Assembly: GCA_018668635.1 (NCBI GenBank)
Contig: JABJCN010000055.1
Span: 1 to 44,765, forward strand
From: Opitutia bacterium
GTDB lineage: Bacteria; Verrucomicrobiota; Verrucomicrobiia; Opitutales; JABJCN01
Length of the DNA: 44,765 nucleotides
Direction: 5' to 3'
Part shown: piece by piece, positions 16,864 to 26,196 of the stretch
Position numbering within the stretch: the first letter of the stretch is position 1
How the letters are laid out: every line of letters starts with the position of its first letter
The notes under the pieces: model-generated
Told to the model about the DNA's origin: nothing
What the model saw: the letters and a program-made list of their open reading frames with translations, nothing else
Database searches by the model: none
Program-made: the position numbers and the translations under genes

Positions 16864-18546
16864 ATGAGTGACAATGGGGATCAGGAACTGGTCGAGATTT
16901 TCGTGGATGACCAATCCGTGAAGGTGCCACCGGGCATCAATGCCATCGAGGCAGCCAAGTTTGCAGGCAAGGAAATCCCACACTACTGTTACCACCCCAA
17001 ACTCAGTGTGGTCGGTAATTGTCGCATGTGTTTGATGGAAATGGGAACTCCCATGCGAGACAGGGAAACGGGCACCCCCATAATGGAAGAAGATGGGTCC
17101 CAGAAAATCGGATGGATTCCAAAGCCTGTTATTGGATGTTCCACTACCATTTCGCCAGGCATGCATATCAAGACTGAATCTAACTTGGTAAAGGACTGCC
17201 AGGAAGGCGTCATGGAATTTCTTCTTGTTAACCATCCTCTTGATTGTCCCATCTGTGATCAGGCGGGTGAATGTAGTCTTCAAGAGTTCGCAATGGATTA
17301 CGGGCGGGGTTATTCCAGGTACACTGAGCGAAAAAATGTTAAACCGAAGCGCACACGATTAGGCCCTCGTGTAACACTGGATGACGAACGCTGTATTTTA
17401 TGCTCCCGATGTATCCGCTTTGGACAGGAAATTGCCGAGGAAGATGTGCTCGGCTTCATTGACCGAGGCAGTTTTTCCACCCTCGCCTGTCACCCCAACC
17501 ATGAACTCGACCACAATTACTCTCTAAACACAGTTGATATCTGCCCGGTAGGTGCTCTAACAAGTACAGACTTTCGCTTCAAGATGCGGGTTTGGTTTCT
17601 AAAGGAAACACCAAGTATCTGTACAGAAAGCAGTGTTGGGACAAATACCCTTGTATGGAGTCGTGAGGGTAAGATCCATCGTATCACCCCTCGCCGAAAT
17701 GATGCCGTCAACGATACTTGGATGACTGACAGTGGACGCGAATATTACAAGCGGGTCGAGGCAGAATCCCGCCTAAATCAATTTCAAATAAACGGCAACA
17801 CGGCCGATGCCGGCGCCGCAATTCAAGAAGCAGCCCGACTCCTTGATTCAGGGAGGAGCGCGATTGTGGCCTCTGGACAGCAGTCTGTGGAGGAACAATA
17901 TCTAACAAAAATGATCGCGGATCATCTGAATGCACCTGTTTACATGGCCCGCCATTGGGAAAAAGGAGATGGACTGCTCCTTTCAGAAGACCGGATGCCA
18001 AATACCAGAGGTGCCCTTCTAACCCAACTCACCACAAAACTTCCTCAAGAAACCCTATCTGAACTTGGAGAAAAAATGAATTCAGGTGAAATCGATACTC
18101 TACTTGTGGCAGGAGAAAATCTTATAGATTTGGGTATTAGTAACGAACAAATAAACAAAGCCAACGTCCTGTTCCTAGGAACCCAGAGCAATTCAACATC
18201 CGAGGAAGCAAATGTTCTCCTACCCGGGCTTACGGTTTTTGAAAAAAACGGGAGCTTCGTAAACCTGAACTTTATACTGCAGAAATTCCAGCAGGCTGTT
18301 CCCGGACCCGCCGGGTTAATACCAGACATCATGTTGTTGGGCAAGCTACTCCACAGACTTACCGGAAATGAGACGCCAACAAATATCAACTCAGTGTGGG
18401 AGGAACTCTCCAGTAAATATCCCGAATTTACAGGTATTTCTTTTGCCAACATCCCTACCGAGGGACAGGAACTTGACGGAGCAAATTACACCCAACTGGA
18501 TTTTCCTGAAACCAAGTCACTCAAGTTCAACCCGGTCAATTCCTAA
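16864..18546 (+). CDS. nuoG: NADH-quinone oxidoreductase subunit G (short form)
   Basis: A 560-residue subunit, clearly shorter than the roughly 900 residues of E. coli NuoG. The N-terminal ferredoxin domain has C42, C53, C56 and C92 for N1b. H124 with C128, C131 and C137 (HPLDCPICDQAGEC) fits N5, and C177, C180, C183 and C227 fits N4. The following molybdopterin-oxidoreductase-like domain is reduced. At the place of cluster N7 the sequence is SICTESSVGTN, so only one of the first three N7 cysteines remains and this off-pathway cluster is lost. The chain to quinone is otherwise complete. nuoH follows after 42 bases. Confidence 0.94.
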   Translation: MSDNGDQELVEIFVDDQSVKVPPGINAIEAAKFAGKEIPHYCYHPKLSVVGNCRMCLMEMGTPMRDRETGTPIMEEDGSQKIGWIPKPVIGCSTTISPGMHIKTESNLVKDCQEGVMEFLLVNHPLDCPICDQAGECSLQEFAMDYGRGYSRYTERKNVKPKRTRLGPRVTLDDERCILCSRCIRFGQEIAEEDVLGFIDRGSFSTLACHPNHELDHNYSLNTVDICPVGALTSTDFRFKMRVWFLKETPSICTESSVGTNTLVWSREGKIHRITPRRNDAVNDTWMTDSGREYYKRVEAESRLNQFQINGNTADAGAAIQEAARLLDSGRSAIVASGQQSVEEQYLTKMIADHLNAPVYMARHWEKGDGLLLSEDRMPNTRGALLTQLTTKLPQETLSELGEKMNSGEIDTLLVAGENLIDLGISNEQINKANVLFLGTQSNSTSEEANVLLPGLTVFEKNGSFVNLNFILQKFQQAVPGPAGLIPDIMLLGKLLHRLTGNETPTNINSVWEELSSKYPEFTGISFANIPTEGQELDGANYTQLDFPETKSLKFNPVNS

Positions 18547-18588
18547 AGTATATTAGCTATTTCTCCTTGTTTTTCTTGATATTAAAAA

Positions 18589-19695
18589 ATGGAACTCTGG
18601 CAGGAAATACTTCTAAAAACAGCTTACGCTCTTGGCATGATTAGTGTTGTCATGGGCATTGCCGCCTATTCCGTTCTGGCAGAACGCAAAGTTTCGAGTT
18701 GGATACAAGGGCGTGTTGGCCCCAACAGAACCACATTACCAATCATTGGTGCAATTCCTATTATTGGGCGATTTCTGACCCGTCTTGGATTGTTCCAACC
18801 AATGGCTGATGGCTTGAAATTTCTATTTAAAGAGGAGCCCATCCCTGGCCATGTAAACAAACTTTTTTACAACCTTGCGCCAGTCGTCGCAATGGTACCT
18901 GCCTTAACCACGATGGTAATTTTACCCTTCGGCCAATTTAGGGACGTGGCATCCGAGGACATCACGCCACTTATTCTGGCCAATGTTGATGTTGGCATCC
19001 TATTCCTTTTTGCCGTTTCATCGCTAGGAGTGTACGGAATAGTACTGGGCGCATGGGCTTCAAACAATAAATATTCGTTCATGGGTGGCATCCGTTCCTC
19101 CGCCCAGATGATCTCGTATGAGCTAACCCTTGGCCTTGCAGTGCTACCTGTTTTAATGTGGGCAAACCCACCCGGTTCAGAAGGAGGACTGAGTCTCCTC
19201 GCTGTTGTTGATTCACAAGAAATAATGTGGATCGGCATATGGCAGCCTCTTTCCGCACTATTATTTCTAGTGGCACTATTCGCTGAGACAAATCGTGCAC
19301 CATTTGACATGCCAGAGTCCGAGACAGACCTCGTCGGAGGCTTCCACACTGAATATGGTGCCTTCAAGTTCGGTATGTTCTTCGTCGCTGAATACGCCCA
19401 TATAGTGATTGGGTCTGCAGTCTTTGTACTTCTCTTCTTTGGGGGATGGCACCTGCTACCCGGTATCGCCTATCCTTGGCCGACAGGGTATGTGGGTGCC
19501 GTGCTTAGCACATTGACCTTTCTGGCAAAGACCTGTTGCCTGATATTTTTCTTCATCTGGATTCGGTGGACACTTCCACGCTTCCGTTACGATCAGGTGA
19601 TGAAACTCGGTTGGGCGATTCTTCTTCCCATTGCTATAGCCAACTTCGTGCTTAATATTGCCATAATTACCCTCTGGGACAAATTCCACGGCTAG
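18589..19695 (+). CDS. nuoH: NADH-quinone oxidoreductase subunit H
   Basis: A 368-residue, multi-pass membrane subunit that closes the quinone channel and couples it to the proton pumps. The signatures are ERKVSSWIQGRVGPNR, LGLFQPMADGLKFLFKEE and NRAPFDMPESETDLVGGFHTEY, the last including the conserved acidic residues of the E-channel. It has about eight membrane segments and ends with a short polar tail (WDKFHG). The start is preceded by an A/T-rich stretch with no Shine-Dalgarno. Confidence 0.96.
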   Translation: MELWQEILLKTAYALGMISVVMGIAAYSVLAERKVSSWIQGRVGPNRTTLPIIGAIPIIGRFLTRLGLFQPMADGLKFLFKEEPIPGHVNKLFYNLAPVVAMVPALTTMVILPFGQFRDVASEDITPLILANVDVGILFLFAVSSLGVYGIVLGAWASNNKYSFMGGIRSSAQMISYELTLGLAVLPVLMWANPPGSEGGLSLLAVVDSQEIMWIGIWQPLSALLFLVALFAETNRAPFDMPESETDLVGGFHTEYGAFKFGMFFVAEYAHIVIGSAVFVLLFFGGWHLLPGIAYPWPTGYVGAVLSTLTFLAKTCCLIFFFIWIRWTLPRFRYDQVMKLGWAILLPIAIANFVLNIAIITLWDKFHG

Positions 19696-19733
19696 TTAGC
19701 CACCGCTCTTCAAATAAAAAATAATTATTTAAA

Positions 19734-20282
19734 ATGCCCGGTAAGACTAAAGTTTTGGAACGCAAGCCGCTAAGCATTGCCGAGCGCACCTATCTGCCGC
19801 AGATCGTCACCGGACTAAAGACTACCCTGTCCAACCTGTTCGGGAAAACAGTGACTCGTGAATATCCAGAACAGCCACCGCCAATCCCGGATGGATATCG
19901 TGGTGTGCCCACACTTGTTAAGGATCCAAATGGACGAGAAAAATGTGTGTCCTGCCAACTTTGTGAATTTGTGTGTCCACCAAAAGCGATCCGTATCACC
20001 CCGGGTTTAATTGAAGAAGAAAGTGAGGATGCCCACGTAGAGAAAGGCCCGGAAGAATTTGAGATCAACATGTTGCGCTGCATATACTGCGGACTCTGCC
20101 AGGAAGTTTGCCCCGAAGAGGCCATATGGCTACAAAACATCTATTCCGTTTCTGGTTACACGAGAGAAGAATTTATCAATAATAAGCAAACACTCTATGA
20201 GCTCGGCGGAACTCTACCAGATGAACATCTCAAATGGGACAAGAAAAAATCCGCTGAAGATGAAGGAAATCCTCACCATTGA
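19734..20282 (+). CDS. nuoI: NADH-quinone oxidoreductase subunit I
   Basis: A 182-residue ferredoxin-like subunit that carries clusters N6a and N6b between NuoG and NuoB. The two cysteine sets are C71, C74, C77 and C81 (KCVSCQLCEFVCPP) and C116, C119, C122 and C126 (RCIYCGLCQEVCPE). The N-terminal part includes TREYPEQPPPIPDGYRG, the usual approach to the first cluster. The charged C-terminal tail is family-typical. nuoJ starts six bases after the stop. Confidence 0.95.
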   Translation: MPGKTKVLERKPLSIAERTYLPQIVTGLKTTLSNLFGKTVTREYPEQPPPIPDGYRGVPTLVKDPNGREKCVSCQLCEFVCPPKAIRITPGLIEEESEDAHVEKGPEEFEINMLRCIYCGLCQEVCPEEAIWLQNIYSVSGYTREEFINNKQTLYELGGTLPDEHLKWDKKKSAEDEGNPHH

Positions 20283-20288
20283 ATAGAG

Positions 20289-20867
20289 ATGCTTAACCTC
20301 CTTTTTTATATTTTCGCGACGATGACACTTGTGCCGGCATTCTTAATGGTGACAAGCAGAAGTCCAGTGTCAGGCGCGATGTACATGATTGCCTCATTTG
20401 TCGGAATGGCCTGCCTTTTTGTTCTGTTGGAAGCTTTCTTTTTGGCGATCCTGCAAGTGCTCGTGTATGCTGGAGCCATTATGGTTCTGTTCCTTTTTAT
20501 CATCATGCTTCTGGACATGGATGAAGCAGAAGATCTTCGGACCAAATCACTGCCCTCTATGGCAGCCATGATTGCTTTTGGGCTTCTGCTCGTGACTGTT
20601 CTCTCTTTTTTTAAAGGGAGTTATGATGGGCCTTTGTCTCCAATCCAGGCCACCACAACTACGACAGTCGTAACCGAAGCGATCGACCTCAAAGCCAAAC
20701 CGCCCGCCCTTCCCTTCAGCACAAAGGCCCGTACATTTGGCTATGGGCTGTTCACCAAGTATATGCTCCCATTTCAAGTAACCGGCATACTGCTACTAAT
20801 TGCAATGGTTGGGGTTATCGTACTTAGCAAGCGACACGAAGCTCAGGGAGGAAAGCAAGAAGGATGA
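20289..20867 (+). CDS. nuoJ: NADH-quinone oxidoreductase subunit J
   Basis: A 192-residue membrane subunit. The first half is strongly hydrophobic with LQVLVYAGAIMVLFLFIIMLLD, the conserved TM3 segment that contains the pi-bulge region linking the quinone site to the pumps. A polar Thr-rich linker (about 118-125) interrupts the last two membrane segments, and the protein ends with LIAMVGVIVLSKRHEA. The stop overlaps the nuoK start by four bases (ATGA), which supports translational coupling. Confidence 0.92.
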   Translation: MLNLLFYIFATMTLVPAFLMVTSRSPVSGAMYMIASFVGMACLFVLLEAFFLAILQVLVYAGAIMVLFLFIIMLLDMDEAEDLRTKSLPSMAAMIAFGLLLVTVLSFFKGSYDGPLSPIQATTTTTVVTEAIDLKAKPPALPFSTKARTFGYGLFTKYMLPFQVTGILLLIAMVGVIVLSKRHEAQGGKQEG

Positions 20868-21169
20868 CCATTGGCATCAATGAATTCCTAACCGTCTCGG
20901 GACTGCTCTTCAGCATTGGCATGTTTGGAGTACTCTTCCGTCGCAATACCATTATCATGCTGATGAGTCTGGAGTTAATGCTCAATGCTGTTAACCTCGC
21001 ATTGGTTGGCTTCTCCCGCCATAATCAAGATCTCGACGGTAGCCTTTTCGTCTTCTTTATTATCACTGTGGCTGCAGCCGAAGTTGCCGTAGGCCTTGCG
21101 ATTCTTGTCGGTCTCTATCGCAAACGTGAAAGCGTAATGGCGGATCACCTGAACCTTTTGAACGACTGA
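20864..21169 (+). CDS. nuoK: NADH-quinone oxidoreductase subunit K
   Basis: A 101-residue, three-segment membrane subunit, normal length. LFRRNTIIMLMSLELMLNAVNLAL holds the conserved membrane glutamate of TM2, and FFIITVAAAEVAVGLAILVGLYR holds the second in TM3. Both belong to the proton channel formed with NuoJ and NuoN. AGGAAAG and GAAGG precede the ATG. The stop shares a base with the nuoL start (TGATG). Confidence 0.95.
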   Translation: MTIGINEFLTVSGLLFSIGMFGVLFRRNTIIMLMSLELMLNAVNLALVGFSRHNQDLDGSLFVFFIITVAAAEVAVGLAILVGLYRKRESVMADHLNLLND

Positions 21170-23016
21170 TGTTCGACGCTTCCATGCCAACAATTCTCCT
21201 TACACCGCTCATTTCTGCGGTCATTATTGCGCTGTTATTGCGTCGTCAAGGCAACCTCGCGGCAGGTGTATCAGTAGCTGCGGCTGGTATTATTTGTGTG
21301 CTTTCCCTAAAACTGATTTTTGGTGAAGAAGGCCTCAATACCTCCTACAAATGGCTTGAATTGGGTGCATTGCAAATCAACCTCGGTTTCCTCTGGGATG
21401 CCAACACCGCCACCATGCTCTTTGTCGTGGCTTTTGTCGGGTTCTGGATTCATGTTTTCAGCCTCGGATATATGCATAATGATGAAGGCAAGGCCCGATA
21501 CTTCGGGGGGCTCTCCATTTTCATGTTCTCCATGCTCGGGATCGTCTTTGCCGATAATCTCTTCATGATCTTTATTTTCTGGGAACTGGTTGGTTTCAGT
21601 TCCTATATGCTCATCGCACACTACCACAAGACAGATGAAGCATCCAGAGCCTGCAGGAAGGCATTCATTGTAAACCGTGTAGGCGACCTTGGCTTTGTCC
21701 TTGGTATTCTCCTGACCTTCTGGAGCTTGGGCACAGCTAATATCAGTGAACTACAAGCCATAGCCACCCAGCACCCGGATAAAATAACCAATACCATTGG
21801 ACTTCTCTTGATGTGCGGATTCATAGGCAAGAGTGCACAGTTCCCACTGCACGTCTGGTTACCGGATGCCATGGCAGGGCCAACACCTGTCTCTGCTCTC
21901 ATCCATGCCGCAACCATGGTAGCCGCAGGCATCTACTTCCTGATCCGGATTCAATTCCTTATCACGACGGACGTATTAACCCTCATTGTCTGGCTCGGCG
22001 CAGCAATGGCACTCTATGCCGGCATCTGCGCATTGACTCAGCGCGACATAAAGAAAATCCTCGCCTACTCGACGCTCTCTCAACTTGGCTACATGTCAGC
22101 CGCTTTTGGCCTTGGGTATACGGGAATCGCCCTTTTCCACCTGACCACACATGCATTCTTTAAGGCATTGATGTTCCTCGGTTCCGGAAGCGTCATATAC
22201 GGGTGCCACCACGAACAGGATATTTTCAAGATGGGTGGTCTTTACAAGCGAATGCCTGTTACAGCCTTCACTTTTGGGATCGGCGTACTCGCCATTTCCG
22301 GGGTACCCTTTCTAAGCGGATTCTTCAGCAAGGATGCCATCCTGATTGCAGCAAACCTCAAGAGTACACCGATCTTCCTTGTCCTGATGGCAGCAGCCGT
22401 CCTTACCGCTTTCTACATGGGACGCCTCTATTGGATCACATTTCTTGGAAAGTCCAATTCTGAACACGCGGAACATGCAAAGGAAACCCCTGTAGTCATG
22501 TGGCTTCCTCTAGTCGTACTTGCTACCCTATCAATCATTGGCGGTTACCAGAATTTCCCCTACATCAAAGAACTATTCCACGCCTTTCATGGTAGTCTCG
22601 AAAAACTACATCACGAGGAAGGCCATGATGCCGCACACAATCTGTTATTAGTTCTGGGAACCGTGGCATGGGTTGTTGGCCTTGGCGGAAGTTACATTTT
22701 CTACAAAGCCGGTTCATCCATGGACAACCTAGAGAGGCAACAGCCCAAACTCTTTGGCATTCTTCGCAAGGCACTCTTTTTCGATCCACTCTATAATTTC
22801 TATGTGGCAAAAATCCAAAACAAGGTGGCTGATATCATCGACGTAATTGACAAACTGATTATACAAGGAGTCCTAGTGCGGGGTAGTGCGGGGATCCTAT
22901 ATGTCACAGGGCTTTTCACTCGAATGCTTCATGGCGGCAACCTTCAATATTACAGTTTCTGGGTAGCCATTGGAGTACTTATTCTCGGGGCTTTTGCCCT
23001 TGGTTGGATCGGATAA
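21169..23016 (+). CDS. nuoL: NADH-quinone oxidoreductase subunit L (antiporter-like)
   Basis: A 615-residue distal membrane subunit, one of three antiporter-like proton pumps. FIFWELVGFSSYMLI contains the conserved TM5 glutamate, and LPDAMAGPTPVSALIHAATMVAAG and ILAYSTLSQLGYM are the central signatures with the key lysine and histidine region. The C-terminal part contains the long amphipathic helix HL and a last membrane segment. A His/Glu-rich loop (HHEEGHDAAHN) lies before the C-terminal segments. It starts inside the nuoK stop and is 21 bases from nuoM. Confidence 0.96.
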   Translation: MFDASMPTILLTPLISAVIIALLLRRQGNLAAGVSVAAAGIICVLSLKLIFGEEGLNTSYKWLELGALQINLGFLWDANTATMLFVVAFVGFWIHVFSLGYMHNDEGKARYFGGLSIFMFSMLGIVFADNLFMIFIFWELVGFSSYMLIAHYHKTDEASRACRKAFIVNRVGDLGFVLGILLTFWSLGTANISELQAIATQHPDKITNTIGLLLMCGFIGKSAQFPLHVWLPDAMAGPTPVSALIHAATMVAAGIYFLIRIQFLITTDVLTLIVWLGAAMALYAGICALTQRDIKKILAYSTLSQLGYMSAAFGLGYTGIALFHLTTHAFFKALMFLGSGSVIYGCHHEQDIFKMGGLYKRMPVTAFTFGIGVLAISGVPFLSGFFSKDAILIAANLKSTPIFLVLMAAAVLTAFYMGRLYWITFLGKSNSEHAEHAKETPVVMWLPLVVLATLSIIGGYQNFPYIKELFHAFHGSLEKLHHEEGHDAAHNLLLVLGTVAWVVGLGGSYIFYKAGSSMDNLERQQPKLFGILRKALFFDPLYNFYVAKIQNKVADIIDVIDKLIIQGVLVRGSAGILYVTGLFTRMLHGGNLQYYSFWVAIGVLILGAFALGWIG

Positions 23017-23037
23017 AATATTGAACTGTTTTTCTCA

Positions 23038-24603
23038 ATGAACGAAACCCTCATCCTCCCACTTGCTTTCCTGATCCCCTTGATCTGTGCCTTGGGTATC
23101 CTGATCATGGGCCAAGAGGAACGCGCCGCCAAGAGTCTGGCAGGGATCGGGTTCGGAACGCCATTCCTGATCAGCCTTTACACATTTCTTAAATTTGAGC
23201 CTGGCGACGATGGATATGATTACTTAATGGAACCAGTAAACACTGGCCTCCAGCAATTTGGAATTCATTTTCAGATGGGCCTAAATGGGGTCTCACTTCC
23301 ATTATTTTGTCTGGCTGGCATCGTGGGCTTGGCAGCTGGTATCACAGCCATCCGCTCCAACGCTGAACGCCTCCCACTCTACCTCTTCCTCCTACTATTG
23401 ATGCATGGAGGCCTCATGGGTATTTTCGCCAGCGTGGACATCTTTTTCTTCTACTTCTTTCATGAACTGGCCCTTATTCCCACCTTTATAATGATTGGAA
23501 TCTGGGGAAGTGCCGAGCGACAGATTGCAGCTATTGAAATGACGATCTATCTAACGCTGGGCGCACTGGTCTCCCTACTGGGCATCATCGCACTATATCT
23601 GGCTGGTGGCGAGGAAGCCAGCCTCAGTATGATCAAAATGGCCTCGCACCTCGCGGAAAACCCAATTTCCCCGGATTCCCAGAAAACAATATTTGGGCTT
23701 TTGCTCTTTGGTCTTGGCATCCTGGTCTCCCTTTTTCCAACCCACAGTTGGGCACCACGTGGCTACGGCTCTGCTCCAACAAGTAATGCCATGCTTCATG
23801 CAGGAGTCCTAAAGAAATTTGGAATCTACGGGCTTATACAAATTGCCGCGCCCATGCTCCCATCCGGTGCCGAATCGTGGTCCACCAGCCTCGTTTGGCT
23901 TGCATTGGGCAACGTAGTCCTCATTGGGTTCGTCGTCCTGGCACAGCGTGACCTCAAGCAAATGATTGGGTTCGGTTCAGTCATGCACATGGGTTACTGC
24001 TTCCTCGGATTGGCCACCCTTTCGGTCATTGGCGTTGGTGGCGCAGTTATGCTCATGGTGGCCCATGGCATGTCGATTGCGCTACTTTTCCTACTGGCCA
24101 AATATGTACAAAACCGTACGGGAACCCTTGAAATGCCGGAAATGGGAGGCCTCGCCACCAAGGCTCCGGTATTGGCGGCATTCTTCGTTGTAGCAACAAT
24201 GGCATCCATTGGCCTTCCCGGTTTCGCCAACTTTCTGGGCGAATTTTCGATATTCAACGCTCTCTGGAAACATTCAGGATGGCTGGTTGCCCTCGCAGCG
24301 TCCGGCATCCTTATATCCGCAATTTACGGACTCCGAGCAGTATCCAATATCTTCTTCGGTGAACCATCTGCAAAACTCGCCAAGCACTGGGAAAATGAAG
24401 CCCCCAGGGACCTTGACCTCTGGGACCGAATTCCGGCTTTGTTGCTAATTTGCTTTATGCTAATCATCGGGATGCGCCCGATGACAATATCAGAAAACAT
24501 CAACAAACACGTGAAGGACCTTTCCTACAAGGATATAGCTCCGGACAAGCCAGAAGTCTCTACTGGGATGCCCACCAAGACTAACCTGCATAAGGGCCAC
24601 TGA
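23038..24603 (+). CDS. nuoM: NADH-quinone oxidoreductase subunit M (antiporter-like)
   Basis: A 521-residue proton-pumping membrane subunit. FFYFFHELALIPTFIMIG contains the TM5 glutamate. The TM7-8 region differs from the textbook HTWLPDAHVEAPT: here it reads THSWAPRGYGSAPTSNAMLHAG, followed by VLKKFGIYGLIQ, which keeps the lysine. VLAQRDLKQMIGFGSVMHMGY is the usual central half-channel motif. GLPGFANFLGEF is normal. The gene is 11 bases from nuoN. The replacement of LPDAH makes this a divergent NuoM rather than another type of antiporter. Confidence 0.93.
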   Translation: MNETLILPLAFLIPLICALGILIMGQEERAAKSLAGIGFGTPFLISLYTFLKFEPGDDGYDYLMEPVNTGLQQFGIHFQMGLNGVSLPLFCLAGIVGLAAGITAIRSNAERLPLYLFLLLLMHGGLMGIFASVDIFFFYFFHELALIPTFIMIGIWGSAERQIAAIEMTIYLTLGALVSLLGIIALYLAGGEEASLSMIKMASHLAENPISPDSQKTIFGLLLFGLGILVSLFPTHSWAPRGYGSAPTSNAMLHAGVLKKFGIYGLIQIAAPMLPSGAESWSTSLVWLALGNVVLIGFVVLAQRDLKQMIGFGSVMHMGYCFLGLATLSVIGVGGAVMLMVAHGMSIALLFLLAKYVQNRTGTLEMPEMGGLATKAPVLAAFFVVATMASIGLPGFANFLGEFSIFNALWKHSGWLVALAASGILISAIYGLRAVSNIFFGEPSAKLAKHWENEAPRDLDLWDRIPALLLICFMLIIGMRPMTISENINKHVKDLSYKDIAPDKPEVSTGMPTKTNLHKGH

Positions 24604-24614
24604 TCTAACTCACG

Positions 24615-26132
24615 ATGCAACCACTTTATCAAGAACTGGCAGCCGACAATAATTGGCAGATTCTTCTCCCGGAAATTGGGATGGTCGCACTGGCGTTGTT
24701 ACTCCTTGTCTACGAACTTTTTGGCAAAGGAAAAGGAAAGGGTAATGTATCCGGAACCATTGCAATCGTGGGGCAAATTGCGATTCTTGGAGCCCTTCTT
24801 GCCGGTGTTGGGAAGGCAGCCCACTGCATCTCCTTTGGAGGCCTCGTGGAAACTTCAGACCTTGGTGATTTCGGAAGAATCTTTTTCATATCCAGCTCCA
24901 TCCTAACGTCTGTCCTTGCGACAACCTACCTACGAAAACATCCTCTCGCCAAAACCGAGTTCCACCACCTGACAATCCTTATTGCAGCAGCCCTCATGCT
25001 GTTGCTACAGAGCCACCATTTCGTCCTGCTTTTTGTTACACTGGAAACTGCCACCGTGGGCTTCTACATACTGGTTAGCTACTGTCGCCATGACACCCAT
25101 TCCCTTGAGGGTGGGTTAAAATATCTAATTTTGGGAGCCCTCAGTTCCACCGTCCTACTCTTTGGTTCCGTGCTCGTATATGGTGCAGTAGGTTCAGGTA
25201 CAAATGGACTCGACGGTATGAACTTCACGGCGATCCAGCAGTTCGCAGAGATGCATCCGGACCACACCCTGCTCCGCGTTGGGTTTTTGCTGATCCTTGT
25301 AGGTCTACTCTTTAAGATTGGAGTAGTTCCATTCCAGATATGGATACCCGACGTCTATCAGGGTGCGCCAACACCGGTAACAGCCTACCTATCCGTTGCA
25401 TCCAAGGCAGCCGGACTCCTCCTACTACTACAGTTACTGATCGGCCCCTTCTCCAGTCAACAGCAATTTGTTACCCCGATGCTCAGCCTCATGGCAGGGG
25501 TGACCATACTTTTTGGCAATATTACGGCCTTAAGCCATCGAAACGTAAAGAGAATCATGGGACTCTCCGGAATTGCACAAGCCGGATACATGTTGTTGGG
25601 CGTACTCGCTGCTTTCCATGTACAGGAACTCGCCATACAAGGCCTGCTCTTCTACCTGACCGCCTATCTACTGGCTTCTTATGCTGTATTTGGTGTCATG
25701 ACTTGGCATGCAGGGGAAGATGATTCTGAACAGACGCTCGATGATTATCTAGATTTTAGTAAAAAGCATCCCGCTCTGGGATTTGTATTGGTTATTGGGT
25801 TAGCCTCTCTCGCGGGCATCCCACCACTTGCAGGTTTCATCGGCAAATTTGTACTGTTTCTTGCCGCATGGAAGGCAGGACTCACGACCCTGCTATTCAT
25901 TGCAATCGTTGGCGTAGCCTCTTCCATTTTCTATTATTTTGGATGGATACAGGAAGCTACTTTCAAATTCTGGAAAGCCAAGGACCCGACAGGACACGAG
26001 GACAAAGAGGCACCGGAGACCCGTGGCATTGCGCCGATCTACCTCTGGGCTCTTATCCTAATAACTGCAGCAACGGTTATCCTCGGTTTTTATCAGGAAT
26101 TCCTACCGATTCTTGGCGTGATTGGAAAGTAA
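24615..26132 (+). CDS. nuoN: NADH-quinone oxidoreductase subunit N (antiporter-like)
   Basis: A 505-residue membrane subunit and the last gene of the operon. LLFVTLETATVGFYILVSY, FKIGVVPFQIWIPDVYQGAPTPVTAYLS and RIMGLSGIAQAGYMLLG are the NuoN signatures, including the membrane lysine and acidic residues of the proton path. It has about fourteen hydrophobic segments. It converges on the DUF1015 gene with 64 bases between. Confidence 0.95.
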   Translation: MQPLYQELAADNNWQILLPEIGMVALALLLLVYELFGKGKGKGNVSGTIAIVGQIAILGALLAGVGKAAHCISFGGLVETSDLGDFGRIFFISSSILTSVLATTYLRKHPLAKTEFHHLTILIAAALMLLLQSHHFVLLFVTLETATVGFYILVSYCRHDTHSLEGGLKYLILGALSSTVLLFGSVLVYGAVGSGTNGLDGMNFTAIQQFAEMHPDHTLLRVGFLLILVGLLFKIGVVPFQIWIPDVYQGAPTPVTAYLSVASKAAGLLLLLQLLIGPFSSQQQFVTPMLSLMAGVTILFGNITALSHRNVKRIMGLSGIAQAGYMLLGVLAAFHVQELAIQGLLFYLTAYLLASYAVFGVMTWHAGEDDSEQTLDDYLDFSKKHPALGFVLVIGLASLAGIPPLAGFIGKFVLFLAAWKAGLTTLLFIAIVGVASSIFYYFGWIQEATFKFWKAKDPTGHEDKEAPETRGIAPIYLWALILITAATVILGFYQEFLPILGVIGK

Positions 26133-26147
26133 GCACGGAAAAGGCTA

Positions 26148-26164
26148 CTGTTGCAAAGCAACGG
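26148..26164 (+). terminator. Possible weak terminator hairpin after nuoN
   Basis: CTGTTGC-aaa-GCAACGG forms a 7-bp stem with one T-G wobble and a 3-base loop, 16 bases after the nuoN stop in a convergent gap. No T-run follows, so termination by this hairpin alone is doubtful. Confidence 0.3.
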
Positions 26165-26196
26165 CCCAGTGGAAACACACCTTCCAAGGTAGCACA

